From assembly GCF_003945595.2 (NCBI RefSeq), contig NW_024104315.1, positions 1,054,001-1,118,000 of the forward strand: a stretch of DNA of 64,000 bases, in the 5' to 3' direction. How positions within the stretch are numbered: position 1 is the stretch's first letter; the number at the start of each line of letters is the position of its first letter. This document shows positions 48,093 to 59,950 of the stretch, piece after piece. A program made the translations under genes and the position numbers. The stretch is from Pipra filicauda. Lineage: Eukaryota; Chordata; Aves; Passeriformes; Pipridae. The notes beneath the pieces were generated by a model. The model saw only the letters and a list, made by a program, of their open reading frames with translations, was not told the DNA's origin and made no database searches.

Positions 48093-49837
48093 TTCTTTAG
48101 AATATTGTTTAGAAATACCAATTTCCTGATCAGTCAGATGCTACTGTAACCCAAGCCCAGGTGGAGGGGCTGGAATTGCAGCCAGTCCATGGGACACAGC
48201 TGGGAAGGTGCAGTTCTTCCCCTTTTTCTCTCTCCCATCTTAGCTCAGACCTGTGCTCACCATCACCTTCTCCTCCTGCCACAGCAGCAGAAATTCTAAC
48301 CAAAAATTCTCAGGAAAAGACACAGGTGAAGGTTTGTCCTGTGTTACCTCCTCAGCAAATATTTATCGTTAATATGTATTATCTATATTGGGATAAGCAG
48401 GTTATTCCCAGCATCCTACTGTGCCAGCTCCTGTGAGGGATAGAAGTCCCTTCTCTGAAGATCTGCTGCTTCTTCCAGTGGAATTTTCTGTACAAAACAC
48501 CACAGTGAATCTCGTGGTGCTTCAGCAATAACTTTCCATCACTGTGCTTTTGACAATTTGGGATAAAAAAATTAGTAATTCCTACAGCTCCTTTTCAAAA
48601 GAAACAGACCTAAAGGAACAATTATGGCAGCTGAGAAAAAAAAAGCCTTGCAAGGCCCTGTGCCTGACATTCTTCTCTTTCAGTGACCTCTAAGGTCTAA
48701 AAGAGAAGGTAAAGATCCAGGACTAGGAGCAAGGAGCCAATGTGACCTTTTCTTTAAGCCAGACAATAAACAGTAAAGGGTATTGTTAATGCAGGGCACA
48801 GGCATTTAGCCACATGTCTCATTAACTTTAATGGGAATCTCTCCTAAATATCTGAACATCCCTCCAAAACTATCCCCTAAAGTGTGATGTCTGGGGGAAA
48901 AAATGCCCAGAGAGAACATATGAAAAAAGGAGAAACATAAAAGAGCAAGTCAGATACAAAAGTACACGTGTGGGTGGGAATACATAAGGTTATTTGTGTG
49001 TTCCCTGTGGAAAGAGGGATAACCTCCCCACCAGACACAAAGGTGCTCCAAGGCATTCAACAGAGGGAGAATGTAACTAGAAGCAAAAAGGTATCAAAGG
49101 ACCAGTTCCATTAGCAGGAACACGGATAGCTATAGAAAAGCATAAGGAGAATCCATAGGGAATATCAATCTACAAACCCCAGTGTGACAGTTTTATGCTT
49201 CACCATAATTTAATATAATAGAGAGATGTAGGCACTAAAGCATTCAGGTTAAAGTATTCATGAATAATAAAATCATATTCATTTTATCTGGTCACATTCT
49301 ATTCCAAATTATTTTATTACCTTCCAAAGGGTAAATCTGGCAAGGTTTTTGAACATGTTAAGATAATTTAAAAGTAACTGCTTAAGTTGTTTAAACCTTT
49401 AATGGCTTCTTCCATTCTGGAAGCTAAGAATGAAGAAGGAGGAGAGGAAAAATCTAATGTGCATCTAGAACAGAAGGGGACAGGCTGTACACAACAGGAA
49501 TGGAAAAATAAATTTGCTTACAGAGAACTTCACATGTGAACATCAAAATGTTTTGTTCAAAATTAGCTTTGAAACTAAAAATGGCAACATGCACGGGGCT
49601 GCTCTTTCACATACACAAAATTATCACAGCTGGCTCTCCTGATAACAGTGAGCATTAAGATCCCTGCTGATAAAGACATTTGGCATTATAGTCCCAAATT
49701 TTTTATTGTTCTTTCTGAGCCTATGGAGTGAAGCAGCAGTGAGGTGGTGGCACTGTCCAGCCACCTGAGCCTGTCCTGTCCCCTCCTCCCCACTGGGATT
49801 GCTGCCTCAGGGAACCCATAAACTGCCACTTCTTCAC

Positions 49838-49842
49838 CCCAT
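49838..49842. repeat. Target-site duplication, left copy of the plus-strand LTR
   Basis: cccat sits directly before the LTR start. The identical pentamer follows the LTR end at 50376..50380. Confidence 0.9.
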
Positions 49843-50051
49843 TGTGCTGGTTTTGGCTGGGGTAGAGTGAATTTTCTTCACAGCAGCTGGTGTGGGGCTG
49901 TGGTTGGGATTTGTGTGATAATAGAGATGGTTTTGTTACTGCTGAGCACAGAGCCAAGGCCTTTGCTGCTCTTTGTGCTGCCACACTGGAAAGGGGGAGC
50001 ATGGGAAGCTGGGAGGGGACACAGGTGGGACAGCTGATACTCCAGACCATA

Positions 50052-50059
50052 TGACATCA
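50052..50059 (+). promoter_or_regulatory. Decayed CRE/ATF-like site in the LTR promoter
   Basis: TGACATCA lies 10 bp upstream of the TATA box. It equals the palindromic CRE TGACGTCA with one G-to-A change at the CpG, the change expected from methyl-CpG decay. Confidence 0.45.
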
Positions 50060-50068
50060 TATCCAGGA

Positions 50069-50074
50069 TATAAA
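50069..50074 (+). promoter_or_regulatory. TATA box of the plus-strand LTR
   Basis: TATAAA, in the context gatataaagcagggg, lies about 225 bp from the LTR start. This is where U3 should end. Confidence 0.7.
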
Positions 50075-50375
50075 GCAGGGGGAAGAAGGAAGAAGGGGAG
50101 GAGATTTACAGTTATTGCATTTGTCTTCCCAAATCACCCTTACCCACGATGGAGCCCTGCTTTTCTGGGAATGGCTGCCCATGGGAAGTGGGGGATTAAT
50201 TCCTTGTTTTGCTTTACTTGCATGCACAGCTTTTCCTTTCCCTATTTGACTGTCTTTATCCCAACCCACATGTGTTTTTTTTTTTACTTTTCTCATTCTC
50301 CCCCTCATCTCCTTCCCAGGGGAGTGAACAAGCAGCTGTGTGGTGCTGGGTTACAGCTGGGATTAAACCACCACA

Positions 50376-50380
50376 CCCAT
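50376..50380. repeat. Target-site duplication, right copy of the plus-strand LTR
   Basis: cccat, identical to the left copy, follows the terminal ca of the LTR without a gap. Confidence 0.9.
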
Positions 50381-51767
50381 CACAAAGCCACTGCTTCATT
50401 CCCATTGGAATTCCTGCTGTTGGCTCTGCAGCCCCACTGGCAGAGGAGGCAGCAAGGACACCACCACATCCTACCCTTCAACTCCTCCTGTTCTCATTGC
50501 ACTGAGCAAAGACTCTGCTCTCAGGAGCCAGCACAGGTTTTCAAAACTGATTAGACTGGGCTTTGCGCTGGTCTTTTAGGCTGAGCTCACTGCCACACAC
50601 CAGCAGCACAGGGAACACCAGCCTGGAAGGAGCACCACAGCTTCTTCCAAGCAGGGCTTTCCAGAAAAGGCACCAAAAATTGTACCACACCCCCCCACCC
50701 TCACAGTTATTTGCAGCTTTTCAGCCCCGCAAATCAAAGTATGAATAAGAGATATTTTTATTTCTGGTATTTCATGAGCTTTATTCCCCTGCAAGCCTCA
50801 AGCCTGATCCAGAAGAGCTTTTGGGCACGTGCTGAAAGCACATGAATAACCCAATGGCTTCAAGCTGCTTGGTTCCTCCCTTGCACCCTGGGATTTGGCA
50901 CGATTTCCTAGAGCCAGGCAAAGGAAACTGCAAATCATTAACTAAATAATCTTTGCCCATGACAAAGACATTAATCAAAATGTCTGTATTCATGTTCCAG
51001 AGGGGCATTTAAACCATCATCTATTCAGTTGCTCCAATATAGCCCAATGTCACTTCTACTGAATGGCATTCAGATTTCCTTCCCAAAAGTATGACAGTAT
51101 CTGAACTAATTTTAGCTTTATGTAACAACTTGCATTTAAAAAAAAAAAAAAAAAGGCAGTATTTATGGGACTGGGCAAAAGAAAAAAATCTGTTGTGAAA
51201 ATCAGTATTGTGTCAAGCAAAGAGAAAGAAATATTCAGCATTTGAGCACATGCAGCCTGTCACCTGGACAAAGTTTTTTTTAATAAAAAATAGCCAATCT
51301 TTCCTCCTCAACAGTGCAAACCTGATTGTTAAATTCCCATGTGCCCCAGTACCTCCTGACTCTCATTTCTCAACAATTCTAATGCCTCAATTTTAAATCT
51401 TTCCAGAGCAAACATTCAACGGTGCACAAAATGTAAATCCAGCCAGCAAAAAAATCCCCAAAACAACCCACATCAAGGCTATATCACCGAGCATTTATTT
51501 CTCCTCACAGCAAAATGTTTTTGTCATGAGCTAAACAAAACACTAGGCAATAAATCCAGAAATCCTGTTATATTACACAAATTATCCCACGATTGGAAAC
51601 AAGGCTGTTTTACCTCTCCAGCGAGAGCAAGAATCAAATGCTAAAAAATAACTTTCTAGGAAATGGTTGGTTTCTTGATTATTTTGCTTTATAATAGGAA
51701 ACTAAGGAGAGCCAAATGGAGCTGACACTCTTCTGTGTGAGTCCCTGATATAAAGTACAATTCTCCC
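50381..51767. other. Unique non-coding block
   Basis: No gene or interspersed repeat was recognised. A poly(A) of about 17 nt at 51138..51154 has no AATAAA or gene-like sequence before it. The frames at 50563..50748, 50576..50794 and 50781..51008 are short and overlapping. Confidence 0.5.
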
Positions 51768-51957
51768 CTGTGAGGGTGGGGAGGACCTGGCCCAGGTTGC
51801 CCAGAGAAGCTGTGGCTGCCCCTGGATCCCTGGAAGTGTCCAAGGCCAGGTTGGAGCAACCTGGGCTAGTGGAAGGTGTCTCTGCCCATGGCAGGGGGTT
51901 GGAAAAAGATGGTCTTTAAAGTCCCTTCCAACCCAAAGCATCCTGGCATTTTATGAT
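51768..51957 (+). mobile_element. CR1 LINE 3' fragment, about 190 bp
   Basis: Plus-strand CR1 reading 'gggtggggaggacctggccc', 'aggttgcccagagaagctgt', 'ggaagtgtccaaggccaggt', 'tgcccatggcagggggttgg' and 'cccttccaacccaaagcatc', ending ctggcattttatgataatt. It lacks the 'cagcccctgtccaac' equivalent between 'aggttgga' and 'gcaacctggg', a small internal deletion. The frames at 51702..51941 and 51866..52075 (-) are artefacts. Confidence 0.94.
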
Positions 51958-52756
51958 AATTATGGCACTGAACATGCCCTTCATGTTGGAAAATATAATA
52001 CTCAGTAATTCTGAAGATATTATATATAATATATAACACAAGACCTTGGAAAAATATGGGAGTAGATGTAGTCAATTATCTAATCATAGTAGTTTTTAAT
52101 TCAGGTCCTACTGGCTTTGATGAAGTATTTTATCATCTTGAATTATGCCTGCAGAGAAGGTAAAATGACTGACAGCCTGTCCTGGCAGGGGCTTGGGAGC
52201 AGCATATGTCAAGGCATCTTAAAATAGGGATTCAGCGAGCAAGAAAAGGCTTCCTGAAAGAAAAAGTCACAATTCCACATGTATCAGTACCCTCCTCCTT
52301 TAATTAAAAGATGTCCAATGTATTTAACCATCTTCACTGTGTTTCCCATCACCTGGGATAGGACCCTGGATTTGGAGTGTGCAAGGACACACAGGTGTGT
52401 GTGGCTCCAGTGGCTCAGCTCCTCCCTCAGCAAGGCTTCTACAATTTTATCACTCACAGAGCTGATAAATTCTAATGGGTTTGTGTCTTCCCCACAAGAA
52501 CAGGGAGGGGAAAAAAGTAAAGGGGACCCAGTAAATATAAAGAATTTTTAATATATTTCTAAATGACGAATTGCTGCACTGCTGTCTTCTGAGATACACC
52601 CAGGTAACTTTTATTTCTTCAGTCCTAATCAAGACCTTTGCTTACTGAGCTGTTCCTTACACAACGTTCCCATAGCAGAGGTGACCAAGGCATTTGTACT
52701 GATCTCATTTACAGCTTCTGCTGATTATTTCCTGGATGATGTTTGCAGGAACCCAT

Positions 52757-52776
52757 CAGCAACAACAACAACAAAG
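52757..52776. repeat. (CAA)n microsatellite
   Basis: Five to six consecutive aac/caa units (aacaacaacaacaa), flanked by unique sequence. Confidence 0.8.
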
Positions 52777-55700
52777 TACTTTGCTCTTCATTTATGGGCG
52801 TCTGGAAGTTGAAAGCATTGAGAGGAAAACCTTCCAAGCATGTAGGTTGATGTTTGGCCTCCCAACTATTCCATACAGCCTCTGAAAGTTCCCAGATCTG
52901 TGCAACATCTGTCAAAATTCAGAGAAATTAACCTATTTCTCAGAAATCTTCATTAACCAGGACCTTGCACTACCCTCTCATGGCTGGATTCACCACTTCC
53001 TACTCCAGAGCTCATCTCTGGATCTGGGATTACCCTATAAAGTTGTTCCTATTCCCATACCACTGGCCATGACCTAAAGCCCCCGACTCTGATACCTGTT
53101 CTCTGGCCCAATCCAATTCCTGCAGCAAACACATGGCATAACCAGAGCCAGGCAGGTGAGGGAAGGAAATGAATAATCAGCAGATGAAGTTTGGGATTGC
53201 TGCAAAATGGAGAAGTGCAGAACCACGAGCACAGCAAAGAGCAGCTCCCTAACACTTGTGGAAGTAGATGGAAGCATCCAAGAAGGTCAGATACGTTTTT
53301 CTCCCATACATTACTGTCAGCTCCACTAAAATCACCTGTCACAAGCTATTTTTTCCTCACAACAGGCACTGTGGCTCATGCACTCCATCAGGTACATTGG
53401 ACAGGACAACAGAACACGGGTTACCTTTACGGCCTGAAGATCTAAATTCTTAGTGATTTAAATCTTCTGTATCGTGTGCCAGAGCCACAACAGCAGATTG
53501 AAAGCACTTGCCTCAAACACCCCCTTTACAGTTTATTTCATCCATGAGTTTCAACATATAGATCTAAAGAAAGCTGGAACATCTCCACTGTGTCAGCCAG
53601 CCAGCTTCTGTGATGGTCTCCATTTGAATCCAAAACTCAACCAAAAAAAATCCTTGAAAGGACCAGGCTGATTATTTGACTAGAAAAGGTACATGAATTT
53701 TCACCCTGAGGACTAAGATGTCTGTTCTTTTTCACACATCCAAGTTAAATGTTATTGTTTCAGAGCTGGAGAAGGCTGTGGGCAGTTGAGGTGGGTGGGC
53801 TTTTTGCTGAAGAGCTCATGTGCTGAAAAAGAGTTTTAGGGAAGAAAAATAAAAAATATTTGACAGGTGGGTCACATCTGAGTAATAGTAACTCGACAGA
53901 AAGACCACAAGAGTTTGATTATGATTTTCTTAATTTAGGATATTTCCAGAACTCACAGCGCAGAGTTTGAAAAGGTGTTAGAAACTCAAAAATTAACAAC
54001 ACAGTTTGGTTTTCAGCAAAGACAATATTTTAAGTTAAAAAAAAAAAACTCCACTCTGGGCAGAAAACCAATAAATCGTTTCTGCATTCAACTCCAATTT
54101 CTCTGTCAACTTCTCTTGGATTATGCACCCAGGAGCTTGATGAGGACTGAACTCGAGGCTACCTCATCTGCAGTGTGCAGCAGTTCCCTGCTAGAGATGT
54201 TCATTATGTCCACAGGCACTGGTCCAGTGGAACAAGTCTGCTAGATAGTTATTGCTGGGTTTTAAACATAAAAAAATACATTAAAATGTCACAGTAACCA
54301 CAGCCACCTAGGCCCTGCCATGACAGCAACAGGAATAACGAGGTCTGGCCGGGAGAGCCTGGCTGGGTCACTGCTGGCAAAGGCAATGGAGCAGGGCAGC
54401 ACTCACAAAAGGAGTGCAAAGCCATGGGTTTGTAGATTGAGCTGAGAGTTCAGGGAATTTACTGGATGCTCTCTTGGCAGCAAAACCAAAGAGAAGACTT
54501 GCATCTGCGTTTGCTGGGCCAGGCAGTTTTGGATGAGAGGTGTGCTATAATTCCTCCTCTGACACCATCCCGGAGTGCGGGGCCCACTCCAGGCTGCCCT
54601 CAGGGGCTGACTGAGCAGAGAAACAGTGGCCACCTGCCTGGTGGGCAGAACTGCTTATTCAGAGCATGTCCCATTGCTGCCTGGCCAGATGAGCTGGTGC
54701 CTTTGAGCACCCAGGTGGGACTCAAGCTGTTGTTGACCTCTGAGGCTTTTCGTGGTCAGCATTCTCACCAGAGACCATCCCCTCCTCCCACCCTGCAGCA
54801 GTGAATGCCAGCAGGGATACTCAGCCAAGAAGTCCCTGATTGCACATGGCTAGTGAGGGCAAGATAAAAACCTTGGAGTGAGCACACCCAGGTGCAGACA
54901 CGGTGAGGAACTGAGAAGATGTAAAGAAACATCCCATATTAGGTGCTCCACTCCACTCCACTATTCTTCAGATCCACCTTTCAACTGCTTCTCCCCATCC
55001 CCAGCAAAGTCTGTTCTGGCCTGTGTTGCCCCACTGGTTTGTCCCATATTTTATCCATTAAGCTTAGCAACAGACCAGGGTGGGGGAAAACTATAAACTG
55101 CAAAAGCCAAAGAGACAAAACGCACACTGCTCCTGCAGCAAAACACATTGAGGGGCTGGCAGAGGGAACTAACATTTCAGTTGGTTTAGAAGGGAGGTTT
55201 TAGCTTGATGGATGTTTCTGCTACACATAGGCATTCTTAAACAAAAATGAAGCTAAGCCAAAAGTATTTATCAAAGGTCATCAACTTATTATTAGCTGTG
55301 TAATAGCATTGCCATCACTTCAGCTTGCAGCTCACTGAAATTCTGCTCATTGGTTTGAACAAGGTTGTGCCAGGTAATGTTCCCATAAAACTAAAGGACA
55401 GTTCTTGCCCTAAACAGTTTACCTGTACAACAGCATATATTGCCTTTGCTACTGCCTCTCTATTTTACTTGTCATAACACAATGGGAACAACACTGATGG
55501 CACTACAGAAAAAACTGAGATCTCATCTGTTGGATCTGAAATTCTTACCTCCTGATCTCTTTGACTTCCATGGGAAGGTTACATCTACTCCCCTTCTGGT
55601 TTCCTTCCCTCCCCCACACCCTTCCAGCTCCACTCTTCGTGCAGAGGATTGGGAAAAATGAAGTTGGGTTTATGTTAGGACAAGGGTGTTCTACTCCATT

Positions 55701-56775
55701 TATTTATTGCAGTAATCACCCCATGGAACTGTGCTTTCCTCAAATTGCACATATAAATTATCAGCTATTACTCCCTCCTGCAAAGGTTAATGCAACCTCT
55801 TGTTTTACAGGTATAGTGAAATTTAGAGGTTAAAACATGCTTATGACTTGATTTTTCCTCCCTGCTTCACCAGCCACAAGGTAACAGCCAAGGAAGGCAG
55901 CACATTATCATGGGAGCAGCTGATATGCTAACTGGAATTATATAGAAGTTTTGTGAAGCATTCTGAAATGCTATACATGAGCTCCGAGATCTGGCTTCTC
56001 ACTGCTATTCATTTTTCAATTTTCAGCTCCAAAGATCTTGGACATTCTCCTCTAGGCTCATCTACAAGCAGGAATCCAAGGTCTAATCACACTGGATGAT
56101 TTGCTCAGACATAGGATTTGTTGCAGCAGAGTTGAGACAAACCAGAAGAAGGAAAAAAAAAAAAAAAGGAAGCTTATGCAATATTGGAGTTGCTTTTATT
56201 TTCCCCATATGCCATGACAATCCTATTGTCCTTCAGAGATGCAAGCAAATTTACCTTGTGGAATTCAGCTAAGATTATGACAGGCTTTGTGCTTTATAAT
56301 CTGCTTCTTACAAAATCTTTCGTGCAAAACTCTGCTCGCCGTGGTTCCACGTTGGGTATTGTTGGAGATACAAGAGCCCTCCTGATTGCTGACAAAATCA
56401 CCACTGGAATGAGGATGTGCTTGAACAAGGGATTTAGGAAGAGAGGTACAGAGGATACCATGGCCACATGGTGTAGACAGCCACAGGTAGAATGAGAAGA
56501 TGCCAAGGAAATCTAATGTCAGATGCTGACAAGGGAAAAAGCCTTTCAGTGATGAAACTGGTGCAAACAGGAAGGTGAGTGGTGTGTAATCACTATCTGA
56601 GCAACCCATGGGTGCTAAAGTGCCTCTAAAATCTGTGGGGAACTACTGAAAGAAAGTATGAGCAATAAGTAATAACATTGATGTTATTTCCCATATATGA
56701 CTTAAGATACAGGTATAAAACATCGAAAATATAGTTCAGAGCCCACTGATACAAGGTTCCTCCACAACAGGGAAA

Positions 56776-57190
56776 TATTTAGGTTGGAAAATACCCATAC
56801 ACCTTAGCAGCACATCCCAGTGCACCTCTGGGTTCTTCTGGTGGTGGGAATCCCTGCCAGGGAGGCAAGCAGGGACTGGAGGTCACCACCCAGAACCCCC
56901 AGTACCTGAGCACAGTGGGCAACAAAAGTCCAGGGACAGCCAAGAGTTGAGATCAATAAACAAACCTGTGATGACAAAGCAGGTCCAAGGTGCATGTAGG
57001 AAGTCCAGAGCCAGGTCAAAGTGAATTAGACTCATAGCCAAGACAGAGATCACCCCTCATTCAGCACAACTCAAACCAAAACGAGAGCCCAAGGCTGAGC
57101 TTAAATAGAGGCCCGTTGGTGGAAGCCCCAGGTGAGGTTGCTCAGGGCCATCAAGGTCTCTGAGTGCCCTTGAGGCCTCTCCACACCCTT
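56776..57190 (-). mobile_element. Possible unclassified interspersed repeat
   Basis: The block is GC-richer than its flanks. It begins on plus with 'atttaggttggaaaataccc', which resembles an antisense CR1 tail. It continues with 'ccaaggtgcatgtaggaagt' and 'ccagagccaggtcaaagtga', a style I associate with avian repeats. On minus there is a TATA-like ctatttaagctc. I cannot assign a family, and I see neither termini nor a target-site duplication. The 71-codon frame at 56804..57019 (-) lies inside it and is not supported as a gene. Confidence 0.25.
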
Positions 57191-58147
57191 CCCATCTCCT
57201 TTTCCCCTATTCACAGCATTCAAACTCAATAATCAACACTTAAAAATCATCCAGGGAGGATGCACTAATGAGATACAAAGGTATTTTTTCATTCACAAAG
57301 GCTGTGGGGCTGGACCCTGAGCTGCTGCACATCCCTGGGATCTGTATCAGTAACAGCAGAGGAGGATTTAGCACGTGATTTTGTTCATATAACCTCTCCC
57401 ATTGACCAGTCCTTGTAATAATCTGAGCATTTAAATGAGTTCTTATTAGAAAAAAGTAACTAGAGCTGCAAAAAAGGAACAAGGTAAGGCAAGGACAAAT
57501 ACATAATTATCTTGAATATGAAAAAAAATGGTGTAACAGAAGTTCATGTTCCTTTGTGTGGAACACAGCCCAGTTAATGTACAATTTAGATGCAATAGTT
57601 TTCTCTGGCTGGGAAATCAGTGTGATTTTTTTTTTTCCTTTAGCTTATGCTTTTAAAATTTTCCCAAAGAACGGAATGATGATGGAACTGAACTGCAGCA
57701 GGCTGGACAAATTCAATAACGACATTAGCAAAATAATGATTTCAAATATGTGTCAGCACAAGCAGCAGCACCACAGTTTTAGTGACTCTTTCTCCCAGCA
57801 TCCCACTTCTACCTTAGTGGGAACACCCAGCTTTGTCATCCCCACTGCAAGAAACAAAAGGTCTTAAAAAAGCTCTATTTGCCACCTTCCTGCACATGCT
57901 CTCCTCATCATTTCAGGTGTCTTGGCTTGAGCTGGCAATCGACCATTGCCCTCCAGGAGAGGTTTGAAACAGAAACAATCTTCTGGGGTTACTTAGTAGT
58001 GTTTCTTTCATAAATCAGCCATGGAGATGAGCAAAACAGATGTTTCTTCCAACTAATGAGACACCCTTGGGTCAGAGCCACAGCCCCTCCAAAACAATAT
58101 AGGGTGAAAGAAGGCTCTGTGTCACCTGTGCTTCTCTGCTGGTCCTG

Positions 58148-58196
58148 GACGATCTCTGAGGTCCCTTCCAAGCCAAACCATCCTATAATTCTCTGT
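58148..58196 (+). mobile_element. CR1 LINE, 3'-terminal stub
   Basis: The sequence 'gacgatctctgaggtccctt' followed by 'ccaagccaaaccatcctata' and attctctg is the last 50 bp of a plus-strand CR1. The remainder has been lost or was never copied. Confidence 0.88.
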
Positions 58197-59436
58197 ATCT
58201 CCTGTCTGATGCACAGGGTGGTCCAGCACATGCTGCTGTTTTCCTCCTCACCTGGTCTGAGAATTTCAGTGCCTGTTCTGGAGCCCTAAAGCAGCAAAAT
58301 GGGTGTTTCTGTGCACACAACTCCCCACGTGTGGAATTTGGATGGGAAATGCTGTCTGAGTCCAAAATTGAATGTTTATAGCCCACCAACACACTATAAT
58401 TTGGAATACCTTTAAAAAGATGAGGAAAGGAACTGCTAAATTGAATCATGAGGAGGCAGAGTGAAATGGTGAAGTGAATGGTGTAGCTGGGGGGGCAGCA
58501 GGAGCAGGAAGCAATTTAAGAGAACCCCGCTGCCCTCAGGACATGAGTTATTCATCAAATCAGACCTATCCAAAAACCTGGGCAGCCTTTAGACTGAATA
58601 TTTCTTCACCTAAACTGTCTGACTGCTCGCAACAACCCTCCCCTCCTTTTTCATTTTGCTTTGGGAGTGGTTAAATCCCGGCAGAGCCAGGTCCTGCCAC
58701 CACTGAAAGGATGGAAATACAAACCAAACTGAGCAATAATGGGCTGTCTGCAGGGTCACTTTGCTCCCTCTCTGTGTCTCCCTGTGTCCCAGCCCTGGTG
58801 TTGTCCATCCACTCCATACTGACACGTTTCTGCCATCATCTCTCGGGTTGTTGCTGTGTTTCAGGTCTCTTTTTCACAGTTTTACAGTGCCTGACACAGC
58901 CAGGGCTCTGTTCAGCCAGCACCACCGTTATATGCATGATTTATTTATTATAATTAAGTTAATGATGGAGAATTACAATGGAGGAGATATTGGGAGAGCC
59001 CAGTGAAGGAACCAAACCATATAAAGGTATCAATGTGCCCACTAACCCTTCAGACAAGACCGTGAAATGAGACTTCCAGGGCAGTGTATAACACTAAAAC
59101 ACTGAATATATAAATAATAATAATGACTAAAGCTCTGGTTTTAGAGCTTTCATCACAGGTTCTGCTGATGCATTGAGAAAGTTTATAAAGCTCAATGAGA
59201 AATTTTAATAAGTGGTAATAACAGCCCTCTCATCCACTAAAAGTACCTGATTCTGACCTGTTTTATAATAGGGTTATTCAAAATAACTCTACTGAAATCA
59301 CAACCCACTGGGGCAAGCAAAAAAATAGAACCAGTCCCTTGGTATCATAAAATAACCTGTCTGGGGTACAAAAAAGAAGCATGAGGGGAAACCTGAATAA
59401 ATATCCTCATAATTAAAAAAATGCTAGAGCAAGGAC

Positions 59437-59457
59437 TTTTTTTTTTTTTTTTTTTTT
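59437..59457. repeat. Poly(T) tract
   Basis: About 21 consecutive T. On minus it is a poly(A) preceded by tatcaaaacagcttccaac. There is no AATAAA nearby, so a retrocopy is not supported. Confidence 0.85.
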
Positions 59458-59923
59458 GTTGGAAGCTGTTTTGATAAAACACAAAAAGCTCATGACTGGA
59501 AGATCTGGAGCAGCTAAAATGCAGCCATGGATTGAAGATGCAGTGATAATCTACACATTTGATTGCAGCATTTATTGCCCCGATGCAGAAATAGTGATGA
59601 CAACACAAAGCCCCAATTTCTCCTGTGGAAATACATGTTCCTGTATTGAGGAACTGGAGGGGGTTGTTAATAGATGGGATAAAACCATCCAGAAACTGGG
59701 CCAGGGTTCACTGTCACACTTAAGTAAAGAATTTAGGGATGGAGGGAACAAATCCATGAAAAAAGGATGGGGTGTAGTGTGAGATCTACACCTGTGCCAT
59801 GGGACCAGCTTATAGGGGCATCACTAATTTGCCTTTAGCTTTTGGGTGTCCCCATTTCAGTGGTGTTGGAGCTCTCAGGCTGCTCCAGCTGAGCTGCAGA
59901 ACAAGACTGAGGGACACTGGGTT

Positions 59924-59950
59924 GGGATGGGATGGAATGGGATGGGATGG
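59924..59950. repeat. (GGATG)n short tandem repeat
   Basis: Five ggatg-like units in a row, one changed to gaatg. The run encodes the repetitive GWDGMGWDG part of the overlapping frame at 59799..60176, which weakens that frame as a gene. Confidence 0.85.

Larger units (their letters stand above)
43644..49842. other. Long repeat-poor non-coding block
   Basis: About 6 kb with no recognised gene. It includes a MIR-like relic, a (TTA)n run at 45844..45863 and a candidate regulatory segment, all listed separately. Overlapping frames at 45323..45760 (-, 145 codons), 46886..47242 (+, 118 codons) and 47249..47566 (+, 105 codons) have no recognisable domains. Confidence 0.5.
49843..50375 (+). mobile_element. 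Solo LTR of an avian ERVL-type endogenous retrovirus
   Basis: A 533-bp unit starting 'tgtgctggttttggctgggg' and ending 'tgggattaaaccaccaca', with TG...CA termini and a perfect 5-bp duplication cccat on both sides. Internal landmarks are a CRE-like atgacatcat and a TATA box (gatataaagc). Further on are 'gatggagccctgcttttctg' and a 'tgtctttatcccaacccaca' stretch in U5. I recognise the overall sequence as an LTR common in bird genomes. The ERVL assignment is from memory and from the 5-bp duplication. No internal gag/pol/env remains, so it is a solo LTR. The open frames 49721..50050, 49973..50554, 50057..50308 and 50209..50505 are artefacts. Confidence 0.92.
51958..58147. other. Non-coding block with one possible unclassified repeat
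   Basis: No gene was recognised. The block includes a (CAA)n run at 52757..52776 and a poly(A) at 56153..56167. A GC-richer patch lies at 54300..54830, with overlapping frames on both strands (112 codons at 54466..54804 on +). The segment at 56776..57190 is listed separately. None of the frames shows a domain or splice structure that I can support. Confidence 0.5.

Noticed and set aside
49721..50554. Frames of up to 193 codons on both strands
   Set aside because: They run through the plus-strand solo LTR and its edges. The LTR boundaries and target-site duplication explain the sequence.
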